Origin: Combretum micranthum
Taxonomy: Eukaryota > Streptophyta > Magnoliopsida > Myrtales > Combretaceae
Reading direction: 5' to 3'
Assembly (NCBI GenBank): GCA_024138025.1
Contig: JAMXBD010000644.1
Span: forward strand, 558,001-622,000
Length of the DNA: 64,000 nt
Positions 24,738 to 36,510 of this stretch are shown one piece after another. The notes beneath the pieces were generated by a model that saw only the letters and a program-made list of their open reading frames with translations, was not told the origin of the DNA and made no database searches. Position numbers and translations under genes: made by a program. The stretch's first letter is position 1. Every line of letters begins with the position of its first letter.

Positions 24738-25200
24738 ACTCCCATGGCCCCCATCATCCACTTTTGTCTGTCTTGGTCCAATCAGACATAGACTCTAAGC
24801 CATACTCTACATTTGGATCTATAGGATCTGTAGTCACATTGGGCTCTTCCCAGCATAGTGCCAAAGGGAAAGAAGTATCTCCACTATTGAAAATAATGCT
24901 ATGCTCGATGAATATCTCATTTACTCTCCCGCCGAGGAAGTGGTGCATGAAATTTACATACCTCACATCATCATGAACCAATAGATAAATATCCATGTCA
25001 TTGGGAGATTTGTGAAAAATCCTCAAAACATCATCCCTATGAATGCCTCTTTGGACGTCTTCCATCAAGTCAGCAAATGCAATACAATTAATTCTTATAG
25101 CTAGCATCGACACCAATCCACCAACATACTTCATATTTGAGTCATTGTTAACAAAGCGGCCTCCATGGTTCGCCACAATTACAACTCTGTTTTCTACCAT
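24738..25200 (-). pseudogene. MULE transposase, N-terminal PB1-like part
   Basis: I place the start at the ATG at 25200, 9 nt after an acceptor-like ttgcag, which suggests an intron in the 5' leader. The sequence opens MVENRVVIVANHGGRFVNND, then MKYVGGLV, FADLMEDVQ, and a stretch ending VNEIFIEHS, the pattern of the PB1-like N-terminal domain of plant MULE transposases. An in-frame stop follows TDKSG shortly before the A2 insertion. The gene continues at 15996-16416. Confidence 0.75.
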
Positions 25201-26758
25201 GACAATACCTGCAACAATGAAGGGAAGCAAGAGTGAGCTCAACTCATCTTATGTGTAAATAAAAAAATAATAAGTTCAATCTATCACAATTAAAATACTC
25301 ATTCCCCTAAAAATTGTTAAAATAGCTAATCAACATGATTATTGCACTGCACTTTAAAAAAACAAATGCTGATAGGATACTGCAATTGCTAAATGCTAAG
25401 ATAGGGCAGCATGTCAACTCAATTGTTAATGCTGACAAACATGCCCTTTTTTGATTTTCTAGTTATCTCTTTTGTTATCATGATTCCTTTACAGGATCAG
25501 CTTAGACATACTAAAAATTTTCCAGTGAAATAGATATGTTGGTACACATAGGGTTAAGATATATTAAAAAATAAAAAATGCCTCTAAGATTTCTATCTTT
25601 TATGTACATACATATATATATATATATATATTATATGCTATACTTTGAAAAAGGAAAAGGACTTAAGCCTTATGCTTTGTTCTGCTATCTTTATAAATTT
25701 TACATGCTAATGATACAAAGATTTCGATTTTTATCGATAATTTCTTAGTTACCATCTAGGCCAGGCCAAGATTAAATGCTATCTAAGATCATACATCCCT
25801 TCAGAAATTGTTAAAATATATGCAAAGCAATCGGTCTACGAAAGATTGATTCATCCCTTTAAAATATGGAGAAAATATTTAAGTTTCATCGTGATTATGG
25901 ATGACTCATTTTTTATATATCCATCACAAAAAGAATACGTTCACCTAAGCTGAAGCTTATAATTTCCAAACCGTGAAATCAACCTATAGTTTAGCATTTC
26001 TTTTCTAAAGAAATGATACGAGTAAAAGTTTCTATATATGCTTTCAATTTTCAATTCACCAACATTCTTTAAAAATCATCTCTTACACACATATCATAAA
26101 ATTGAAATGTCAAGAAGACAACATTGGCAGGTTTGTTGTATGAGAACGATCGATTTAACTGTACAAATCGTATAATTAAAAATCATCTACCCGATCATAC
26201 CAATAAAACAATATCAGGTAACCTAGCTACATCGATGGTTAGGGTTAGGGTTACAACTTCAAACAGTTAGCAGAAATCGAAATTTCCGTACAAATTGCAA
26301 GTTCAGAAGCCAAAAACCTCTCTATCGATTTAGGATTAGATTTAGGGTTATTTTCAGTTGGGTAAAATTGTGTAACATCTAAGAGACAATGTCAGAAACA
26401 ACCACAACTTCTGTTTCATTCTTTGATCAACTTGTGCAAACTAACTGTACAATTTTAGGGCAAATGCAGACAATAACATGACAAAGGGTTAGTAATAGAT
26501 ACCCGGAGATGGGTCTATAGTCGCCTTGAATGTTGAATTGTCACTTCCAATTGTACTCAAAAGACGATCAACGTTAAGGAGTTTGAACAACGGTAGAAGA
26601 CTTGAGTGTTATTTAGGGTGAATCCTATTTAGGGTTTCATGATGCAGAATGTCTTTTAGGTTTTGTTTTGGGGTCATTTTTCCTTACCTGCTTGTTGTTA
26701 TCGTGGTTTTACTTTAAAACATAAGCAGGTTGGATTTTTTTTTATAACTTGGCAAAGG
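25201..26758 (-). other. 5' flank of the MULE gene
   Basis: AT-rich DNA without a convincing frame. It contains a TA microsatellite (about 25612-25633) and a ggttagggttagggtt stretch near 26238. It should hold the MULE leader, promoter and right terminal inverted repeat, but I could not recognise an inverted repeat because the left one is missing. Confidence 0.4.
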
Positions 26759-28503
26759 TGTCACACCCCAAAGGGTGCCCTAAACGTGACAGTCCCCCAC
26801 ACTCAATATTAAAGCTTAAGTATGACAACCTTAGTCATCCCATAAGCTTTGATACCTAGTACAAGGCATAAGTTCACAATCATAGAGGACCAACGTTGAA
26901 ACAAGTTGTTTAAGAAGACATTCATAAAGTAGTTTAAGAATAGAAATCATAACATAATAACTGAATTAAGGAAATATGTAAAGGTCTTACAATTCATCAA
27001 AGGGGCATTCCCTCGTAAAAGATATAGTTCATGAAGGTCTCATGAAGCCTAATCAAAATAATTACATGGAGATTTACTAAGAAGTCACTTAGAAGTCTAA
27101 GTCTATATCTAGTCTTTAACTTCTTCCAAAAACTCCTTAGGCCAAAAAGATAATACATGTGAGAAATACCCCCAGGGCTTCAACCATAAATGAGGAAATT
27201 GCAAACGGTATCTATAAGGGGGCAAGCTTCTTGCTTGGTGAGAATTAAATCCATAAGTAAAGTACTCAACAATCAATAATCAATCAAGTTATTTAATCAA
27301 TCATATGTGATGCAAGTAATTACGTGAGCAAACAACACATATGATTTTCCAGGAATCATATGTTTGAATGGATTTACCCCTCCATTCGGTGGTTAGGTGT
27401 TGTAAACATCGGGAATTTTTCACATTAGTACAAAACCTTATAATAGATTTCATAAACTAGATAATAGATTTAGATTCTGATTGAAGTCTAATAATAGATT
27501 GATATTTAGATTTTGGATAGATGAAGAATTTAGGAATCGAATAAAGAAATTCTTTAACCCTAGTTAATACCAAAAACGAGATTTCGTATCTTGAATAAAT
27601 AATTCAAGATATGATCTAAAATTTAACCCGAAACCTGATATACAAATAGATTTAAATAGAAAATATGAATATAAAGATTAAATGATTGTTTTTTATCCCG
27701 ATAATGATTCGAGATTAGAATAACAAGTAGTAATGAGTTTATATTTAGACTTAAACCTTAAATTCAAGATTTCTAGTTAAAATTAAAAGCTACTAATATG
27801 ATTTCATGTTCAGTATCAAAACTAAAGATATAAATATAGTTTAGTTTCTGTATTAAGTCCAATACTGCATAAATGACTATTTATGCTTATAAATAGAAAA
27901 CAATGATCCAAAAATAAACCGCTAAGATTTTAAATACACAACGAAAATACAAACTGTCGAATAACTCAAAATTTAAACTCCAAACAAATAATTGGATCAC
28001 GCTATTGTTCTAAACTCAGTTTTCTTAAGCTATCGGAGCCTGAAACAAAAATTGACCTAACGAGCTTAAGAAATCCAAATCGCGGGAGATAAAATTTTTG
28101 CGAATAAATAACTACGTATATATATAACCTAAATTTGTATTATTTGGAAATCTAAGTGTTTTGCATACTTCTATAAATATATTTTTGTACAAAAACTCCC
28201 AAATATTAGCTAATCTATACCCGTATAACTCGTTTAATTAACTCAAAATTAAATTAAATTAATAAACTAATATATATATATATGATTTACGGCTGCATTC
28301 GGTGCAATTTGAGGAGAGGAAGAAAGAAGCCGATTTTTGCTCAATAATCAACCCAAAATTGTCAACAAAAAACAACTACCATACCAATCATTTGTTGACA
28401 ACTCATGCTAGCATTTATTAGCTTGAAAATAACAGCCAAAGAGGAACAAATCCAAGGGAAGAATCGGAGGAGAAGCATCAGCCGAAGTCCTTCTTCCCTC
28501 TTC

Positions 28504-28511
28504 TATAAATA
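28504..28511 (+). promoter_or_regulatory. TATA box of D2
   Basis: TATAAATA, followed by a leader with a small open frame (MEKQTNSINSQ...) and a good first donor, aaag/gtaagt, at 28694. Confidence 0.65.
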
Positions 28512-28762
28512 TGTATGTTTAAAGCCATTAATGGAGAAACAAACAAACTCCATTAACTCTCAAAATCCTCAGCACAAAAATACTCCCAAATAACAAACAA
28601 AACGAATCAAAAACAGAAAACAAACAGATCATAACACCTAAACTCGGATCAAAAGAAGAACAAAGCTAAAAACCCTCAAAAACGAGCTCAAAGGTAAGTT
28701 GATGCAATTCAAAGGATTTTCGTTCAAATATATGGATTGTAACTGACTTATAATCATCTTAG

Positions 28763-28817
28763 GAACTTAATAAACACAATCACGAGCTTCGGATTGCATC
28801 GAACAAGCTCCAATGAG
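28763..28817 (+). other. Predicted LTR exon e2 (D2)
   Basis: It is 55 nt between an atcttag acceptor and a gtaata donor, the same length as in D1. In the e3 frame it carries a stop near its end (...KLQ-stop) that D1 lacks, so this copy has decayed or e2 is not coding. Confidence 0.45.
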
Positions 28818-29021
28818 GTAATAATCCAAAACCCTAGCTTTGTTTTCTAAAGAATCGAGATCTATATATCTATGTTTTTAAACGTGTTCAAACGTGTTTT
28901 ATGTTCTTATATAAGATATATAAACCTTTAGAGGTAGTTTGAGTATGTTTTTAACGTGTGAAAATCAAAGAAAAAGAATTGAACCGAGAAGGAAGATGAT
29001 GAACAGTACAACACTGCCTCA

Positions 29022-29297
29022 AGGCCGGCAGTGTAAACGTTGAACGCCAGCGGCTTACATGGATAGGCCGGCGGCTTATAGGCGGCTTACACTGATCAGA
29101 GGCTACGTAAAATAATTTTTCACGTAAAAATTGAACGTAAGCCGGCTTCCTAGAGATCTACGCCGACGGCGTAGGGCCGGCGTACGTTGAAAGCTGACAG
29201 CTTTCAACGCCGGTGCACTCGATATGAAATAACTTACAAAATCAAATTTACACCGGCACCTGGGAATGAAGGCCGGCGGCCTTGAGCCGGCTTACAG
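29022..29297. other. GC-rich GCCGGC-repeat block in D2
   Basis: Roughly ten ccgg-centred words (ggccggcagtg, ggccggcggc, acgccgacggcg, ggccggcgtac and others) fall within 280 bp of AT-rich sequence, many as short palindromes or inverted pairs. They are aligned with the D1 block. Confidence 0.75.
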
Positions 29298-29712
29298 TCA
29301 AAATTTTCCAACGAAAGCTTTTTCGAATCCAAACAGAAACTATATATATATATATATATAATATGCCTACTGAGTATATATACATGAGGATGCAAGAATC
29401 TATAGATAGTTAGTTTAATACAAATATCTAAGCCTATTTGGATTAATAACTTTTAAAACCCTAGAATTAAGAAAAATATTTAGTATTAATTAAAGTTAGT
29501 ATTAGTCTAATATTTGTTCGAGAATGGAAATTGAAATAAGCTAATTTCTTGAGTAATGTGACTTCTAAAAATAACAAAACAATTAGGCGAGATAAAATAA
29601 GAAAAACACGACAACACTAAGTGTTAATAATTACCAAAATATCAAGTCTAGGACACTAATCACATATAGGAATTTAGTTAACTTGTATTAATGAATACTT
29701 TGTCTTAAATAG

Positions 29713-29773
29713 GTGACTTTGACTCATTAGAGGAGCTACCAGCGGATTACTACGACTGAGTCAGTATGAGCAG
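29713..29773 (+). other. Predicted LTR exon e3 (D2)
   Basis: It is 61 nt, from aaatag to CAG/GTGAGT. It encodes DFDSLEELPADYYD-stop, one Val-Ser pair, then an in-frame ATG AGC AG reaching the donor. Joined to e4 the second frame reads MSRFTLRPWLVTSRNMAP. D1 has GTG in place of this ATG. Confidence 0.65.
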
Positions 29774-30531
29774 GTGAGTAATTCAGTCATATTGTACTGG
29801 TTGTGATTGTAAATAGTCAAATATGTAATGCAAGATAATCAAATGAATGTTTGCTGAAGGTATGATTGGATATGAGTGTATGATTGTTAAAAGATCCTTA
29901 TAAAAGCGATAATGCAATGATTAATGTTGTGAAATAGTGTAATGATGAGTGTGTGTAATGTATGGTCACCTTGAAATTGATTAAGAATTATTGACTTAAC
30001 AAAATAATAAGAACATGCATTGCACAAATTGCATTATTGCATATATGGTTGTGACAGCCTGCTACGTGTTAATATTTCGGATCTCTGTTTTCGTTTGGTT
30101 GATCTAATGTGTAAGTTCTTCCAAGGTTCTCTTTGGTCTGGCAGTCCTATGAGGAACTAAAAGGCACCGAAGAACGTCGCCCGTAGAATCGCTTTGAAAT
30201 GATTAATACTTAGGGAGTTTCTAAGGAAGTTGCAGGAGATGGTCAGTTTAATCAACTATATTAAGAGTGATAACTTAAAATGAGAAATTGCTTGATGCTC
30301 CTGTGTACTTAGTCTCTCCTGGGCAGGTGGGTCATTAAGATTTGGTTCTTCAACCCATTAAAAAGAGGGTAAATCTTTTTCCTGTTTGGATTCTAGATCA
30401 TCCAAACTTGTATCTGTACATATGGTTGAGTGCTTGCATTGCATATGATTTGTTAATGACTTGTGTGATGTATGGTATGTCTGATTATTCACTGAGCTGT
30501 GGTTTCGCTCATACTCCTACAATCTTTTCAG

Positions 30532-30577
30532 GTTCACTTTACGACCCTGGTTAGTTACATCCAGGAATATGGCTCCG
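30532..30577 (+). other. Predicted LTR exon e4 (D2)
   Basis: It is 46 nt, from cttttcag to gtaagag. The peptide FTLRPWLVTSRNMAP is identical to D1 despite six base differences. An internal ATG GCT CCG abuts the donor, so either this ATG or the e3 ATG could start a protein continued downstream. Confidence 0.65.
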
Positions 30578-31317
30578 GTAAGAGCTTTGAAGCTAGAAGT
30601 CTACAGATCTATTTTAGTTTGATGGTTATGTACTATTAGATTAGATTATTTAGTTGTGTACTACAAAAGAACTATATGGTTTGTAATAGTTTTGTAATGT
30701 TTATTCACTAAGTCATTTCTCTCATATATTTGTTATTTCTTACTAAGCAACCAAAAAGATCCTGTTGTTTTGAAAACCTGTCATTATCTGAAGGTAATCT
30801 AGTGATGGTATTCAAGTGTAACTTGTTTACTACTACTAGGGTACCCTCGAGGCGTGACAGGTGTTCCAGGCGATGAAGCCATAGTTCGCAAATGATATTT
30901 TTGTAGTTTTGTACAGATTCCTACTAATCGCTAAAATGTAGTTGATTCGGGTGCCCATTCACCATTGAATTACAAGCAATCAAAGCCATATATTATTTTT
31001 TTGGGGTCCTCGACCTCATTACTATACCCTTGTCCCACCAAGGGTATTGACTCACTACGTGTTATGCATGAATCATTTAATTTAAGTAATCATGTCATAG
31101 TATTAGTCCTTTTATAAGTGACCATAGAATTTGCAGACAATAAATATTAAACTAAATCATACAATGATTAGTTAACAATTCCCACCTCGATATACTTATC
31201 ATAATTACAACCATATAAATAAAACATATGCGCTTTCACGTTTTATCTTTTCATAAAATCTAGTGCCACTAAACTACAAGCAAATACATAAGTACAATTG
31301 TGAGAATTTAAACTCAC

Positions 31318-31387
31318 TCGGCTATATCAACAAAAGCTCCTTAGTCGAAATAGTCTTTTGGGTATGGTAGCTCAGACTCTACGTCAC
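31318..31387 (-). other. Predicted LTR exon e3 (A4)
   Basis: It is 70 nt; acceptor TTATATAG, peptide DVESELPYPKDYFD-stop, then ATA GCC GA where A0 and A3 have ATG GCC, then GTGAGT. Confidence 0.58.
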
Positions 31388-33099
31388 CTATATAAAAGAA
31401 ATACCCGAAATGATTCTTGGAAGATCTACTCAAACTTGTAACTTTATTCTACTAAGTTCGTCAAAATTCGCATATAACAAAATTCCAACTTAAAATCGCC
31501 ATAACTTGCTCATTTTAACTCGGACTTTCGCATATTATATATCGATTTCTATCTACTTGAAAAGATCTATCCATTTCTAAGGTTATTTCCTACATACAAG
31601 GTTAATTGGGTTGTTAAAATTCACGGTATAGATTCAAAACGAAAAATCCCAACTTTTGCAAAACAATTTCCAAACTCAACTTTATTCAAAAATCCTTTAG
31701 CAAAAATATAGATATATATATTATATATGATTGAAAAATCCTTTGAGTATATATATATATATATATATATAGACTTATATTATATGCAAAAATTCTAATG
31801 GTGTTGTCTCAACGATTATTTTTCGTAAAACAATTTATCTTAAAGTGTTGAGACTTAAACTTAACAAATCATTTTCTAAGTGTTTCGAGAAACTTTAAAA
31901 TTTCTTAGGTTATTATAAATGGGTATATTCTCATTTTGTTTTTCCCATTTCTTTTCTAAAACAAATAAATTTTCTCTTAACTTTGATCCTTTACAATTTG
32001 CTTTTCGTGATAAAAATAAAGTTTTCAAAAATTTTCATTAAGTTGTTGATAACCTATTTATAGATTTTTCTTTAGAATGGTTTAGCAAATGAGTATTTTT
32101 CCTCTTATATTTTTGTTTATTAACTTCAAAAAAATAAATTTTATTTCTAAAACTTGGTCTTTTATCTCCTCTATCGATTTTAGTTGAAAAGAATTCATCT
32201 TTTTAAGTTATTGATAAAATCTTTTGTTTTTGAACTTATTATACTTATATTCTTGTTATTTCTTTGAAAATAGGTTCCTTCTTTAGAAACTTGAAAATCA
32301 TTATTTTCCTAAGTGAGTTTATAAATTAATGGGTTGATTTTATCTTACTTGAAAACTAGCTTGTTTCTTGGTTCTTATTATGAAGTTGAAAATACTTTAA
32401 TCTTAAGCTTTTTGGTGAAAAATTTTCATTCCAACAAATTATTTTTGCTAAGCCTTAGATTATCATATTATGAAAAGAAGGTGTTTATTTCCTTTATTTC
32501 CTTGGTAAAACCATCCTTGTTGTCAAGAAAACTCGAGAAAATGTTGCAAAAATTCATTTTCTAAGTTGTTGATAACAACTCCTTTATTTAGTGCTAGTTA
32601 CATAATAAAAAGTTTAGTTTCAAGTTCTTTTATTAAAAAAAATTCTACTTTAAATATTATTGAGACAATATCATTATGAAGATGCATATATTACAAGCAT
32701 GTAGTATGTAGATGATGAAAATGTAAGGTAAGAAGCAAGATAATAATGAGCAAGATGGTAATAATAAGCAAAATATTATGGTAAAGTATTGAGAACCTTA
32801 GCTTCATGAAGATAACCCGGTCAAGTATTGGAGCCTTAGCTTCATCAAGGCATCCCAGGCCTAAGTCCTAAAAAGAAAAAGAAAAAGTAATAATAAGAGC
32901 AATAATAGTAATAAGCTTGTTAGTGAGCATATAGGCTCTAGAATATATATATATATATATATATATAGATAGTAACATATAAATAAAGTTAGGTTAGAAG
33001 CATGATAACAGCAATAATAATTGTAACACTCTAAAATAAGGCATTACAACCCGCCACGTGTCATCTCTTGAATAGGACACACTAAGGCTCTAATATCCA

Positions 33100-33525
33100 C
33101 AAATATACAATTATCACTTGTAACCACATAATCTCATAGGTACCCAACACAACTTGTATAACTTGAAACATAGCTTCTGAACAAACTTCTTATTTAAAAT
33201 AATCATACAAGTTGGCAATACCAGACCAACTAAACTAAACCACCAATTCACATGAAAACCTTTTTTACAACCTAGAACTTCCTACAACATAAAATCCTAA
33301 AGTCTTTACAAATATACAATTATCACCTGTAACCACACACGTAGGTATCTCATAGGGTACCCAACACAACCTGTATAACCTGAAACATAGCTTTTGAACA
33401 AACTTCTTATTAAAATAATCATACAAGTTGGCAATACCAGGCGAACTAAACTAAACCACCAATTCACATGAAAACCTTCTTTACAACCTAGAACTTCCTA
33501 CAACATAAAATCCTAAAGTCTTTAA
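33100..33525. repeat. Two-copy 209-bp tandem duplication in B2
   Basis: The segment from caaatatacaattatcac to aaagtcttta occurs twice in a row (starts 33100 and 33309) with few differences. B1 lacks it, so it arose in this copy. Confidence 0.9.
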
Positions 33526-34226
33526 ATAAAACATAATACATAAAATATAAACAAATTGTCACGCCCCAAAGTGTGCCCTACACGTGACAGTCCGCCACAC
33601 TCAATATTTAAACTTAAGTAAGACAACCTTAGTTTCCCATGAGTTTGAACATCGGGTGTAAGGCTCACTCTCAACATACAGAGACCATACTTTGCTTCAT
33701 AGTAGTTTAAGGAGACATACATAGCAACAAGAATGTAAATCATGATCATCTCATAGAGAACTATTCTATTACATGAACTAGGGGGCATACCCCCATTAAC
33801 AATGCTAAGAATTCCAGGCTCATAAAATTCCTTGTATTATCCTTCAGCACTGGTTCAGGGAAATAGGATTAGAAGTCCATTTTTACTTTTAGGACCTAGC
33901 CTTATCAAAAGTTCCTTAACATCTAAGAGCTATACCTGATGTCCACGGGTCCTTGGAGATAGCCAAAGGTATTCATACTGCAACAGGAAACTATTGGGGT
34001 ATAAGCTACACTAGCTTAGTGAGTGAAAACTTCCGAATCACAATTAAGACAAAACATTCAAGCAAGTAATTAATCACTCAAGTGAAATGCATCAAACAAG
34101 TGAGTTCAACAAACATATGACCAGCCGGAAATCATATGTGGATGGACTTACGCCAACCATCCCGGGTTAGCAGATTTTCGAATCCTACGTATGACGCCGT
34201 TTAAGCTCATGGTTAACTGAACAACA

Positions 34227-34391
34227 ATTCGTTTTATGGATCACGATTGACCAACATATATTCGTTTTATGGATGACGATTGACCAATATATATTCGTTT
34301 TATGGATCACGATTAACCAACATATATTCGTTTTATGGATCACGATTAACCAACATATATTCGTTTTATGGATCACAAAAAACCAACAATG
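34227..34391. repeat. 33-bp tandem array, five units
   Basis: Units start at 34227, 34260, 34293, 34326 and 34359, each beginning attcgttttatggatcac. The period is exactly 33 bp with one to three changes per unit and the last unit altered. The reading frame on the minus strand is a by-product of the period being a multiple of three. Confidence 0.95.
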
Positions 34392-34700
34392 CTAATGCTC
34401 CATCCCCATCGTGATATGCGTGAGTTCAGTTATATTTGAAGTCCAATAATCAATTAATCAAATTCTTTTAGGTGGCCAAGCAATATTCACAGACAATCAA
34501 TTCTAATTCATCTCTACACAACCAATAACTTATCACCCGGCTTCGATATTCTTTAAGTTCAACTTCACATATCAACAATAGACACTCATAATTCCCAACG
34601 AACCCTATCATGCATAATCATTCTTTTTATCTTTACTTAGCAACTAGTGCGACTATCATTACAATCACAAGCCATAATTGAAATCGGAAGAGGAACTCAC

Positions 34701-34766
34701 TCGACCATGGTACGCCGGTCTCTTAATAACAGTCAGGTGATAGGGTATTTTCGTACTCGGGATCAC
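34701..34766 (-). other. Predicted LTR exon e3 (A5)
   Basis: The acceptor TTTGGTAG leads to DPEYENTLSPDCY-stop, then ATG GTC GA and a GTGAGT donor. It is 66 nt, slightly shorter than the other A copies. Confidence 0.55.
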
Positions 34767-36382
34767 CTACCAAATAAAAAAAAATAGCCTAATAAGAATC
34801 TCATCACCTAACTAATTCAAGCTATGCATCTAAGCTACACAAAATCGGAATTCTCGCTATTTGCGGAAATTCCAACTTAAAACAGCTATAACTTGGTCAT
34901 TTTAACTCGAAATTTCACAAATTTTATATCGATTTCCGTCTACTTCGAGAGATCTATCTAATTTCAATATTATTTTCAAGTTTTGAAAACATTAAGGTCA
35001 CGGAACAGTGGGATCAAATATGTTCTGTAACTTTTCAATTTCCGAAAATAATTGTTTTGCATTTGGTAAAATGTGTCTAGTTGATGATTCATGTATAGAT
35101 GGAATATGAATGAATTCCAAGTATGAATGTCATGTAATGAGTTCAATGTATGCATGATCTTGATGATTTTTGATAATGAACTCTTAAGAACTCCTAATCA
35201 TTACAAGACTTCACATTAGCCATTTCCTAAAATCCATTCTTTCCAAATTTTTGCATCTCCTAGTATTTTAGGATTCTATTCCTAGAATTTACTTGTTACC
35301 TAACTAAAAACAAGTCTTTATCATCTATACTATCCAAGACCTCCATTTATGCGTAAAATTTCACATTTTTCACTTTGTAAATATGTTTTTAAACAAGCTT
35401 TTCATAAAAATCCGAATTTTGGAAATTTTCATTTCTTGCACTTTTTTTAGGAGAAAACTTGTTTAATGCACCAAAATTTGAAGCTTTATTATATCTTTGC
35501 CTAAGGACTTCATTTAACCCATAAAACATGCAATTTAAGCTTGAACACTAGGTGTTTATGTGGGCATTACTCCAAAATACGAATTTAACAATTTAATCCC
35601 TACCTCAAAATTTTCCATTATAACTCCACTACTTGTTTTACATATTACTCATGCCTAAACTCATTCAAACTTATACAAATCATTCCTTAAAGATGCCTAT
35701 TACCTATACCTCTCATTTTTCATGAAAAATATGAGTTTTAAAGTGGTTTTAAGGGTTTTTAGAATGGGTTTCAAAAATCATCCGAATTTTCCATAAGTTA
35801 TCTCTAGTAAAAATCTTTTCTTTTTGAGTTCCTTGTCTTCTTATTCATGAAGATCTATCATCTAACACATCTATATACATGCAAAGCTAAGTTTTTATGA
35901 TCATTAGTGCATGAAAGCTCAAGATATCCACATGAACATAAATGTAAATGAAGGCATGAATGTCTAAACACTAGATTACCATATATAGTGCATGAATCAT
36001 GAGTTTCATGGCATGAACCTAACTTTCCATGCAAGATCCCTACTTTACATGCATGATCATAACATTATCTCAACAAAACTCTCTTAAACACGAGATCCAC
36101 TTCTTGTGATGGCTTAATATTCTTGTATTAGTGTTTTCATGTCCTTAGCACATGCTCATTGGGATTAAAAGTGGAAAACACACAAAATGGCCTTACCATT
36201 ACAAGATTTAGGACTAACAAAGCTTGGAAGCATCATCTAATGGATTATTTGAAGAAGAAAATAAGTGAAATAAATTTGTGGAGGTGTGTGTGTGTGTCAC
36301 GCACTTAGAGAGAGGAGAGGGTTTTCAACCTTTGATAAAATTTGAAAGCGTGAAAATGAGGAGAGAGAGAGAAAAAGGGAGC

Positions 36383-36390
36383 TTATATAA
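36383..36390 (-). promoter_or_regulatory. TATA box of A5
   Basis: TTATATAA on the minus strand, about 64 bp downstream in sense of the homopolymer run. Confidence 0.5.
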
Positions 36391-36450
36391 TGGATAGATT
36401 AGGGTTTTAATTGATTAAAAATAGTAAAAATAAAACAAAAAGGAGGGGAA

Positions 36451-36453
<3 letters not shown>

Positions 36454-36509
<56 letters not shown>
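36454..36509. repeat. Uninterrupted G56 homopolymer
   Basis: Fifty-six G in a row (poly-C in the sense of A5), followed by tgggcgcgcgcgtgagagag. It occupies the same promoter-proximal site as the C14 tract of A2. It may be a real expansion or an assembly or sequencing error. Confidence 0.95.

Positions 36510-36510
<1 letters not shown>

Larger units (their letters stand above)
27401..30859 (+). mobile_element. Family-D solo LTR (D2)
   Basis: It starts tgtaaacatcggg and ends ctcgaggcgtgaca, with ggtgt directly before and after (perfect 5-bp target duplication). It is 3459 bp. It contains, in order, a TATA box, a first donor, exons e2, e3 and e4, and a GC-rich block in the e2-e3 intron. There is no gag-pol and it is inserted in A4. 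D1 is the second copy and gives a codon-level comparison. Confidence 0.92.

Noticed and set aside
26238..26256. ggttagggttagggtt as an interstitial telomere
   Set aside because: Only about two and a half units, and the plant repeat is TTTAGGG; it is too short to mean anything.
34185..34376. Open frame of repeated 11-residue units on the minus strand
   Set aside because: It is a by-product of a non-coding 33-bp tandem array, whose period is divisible by three.
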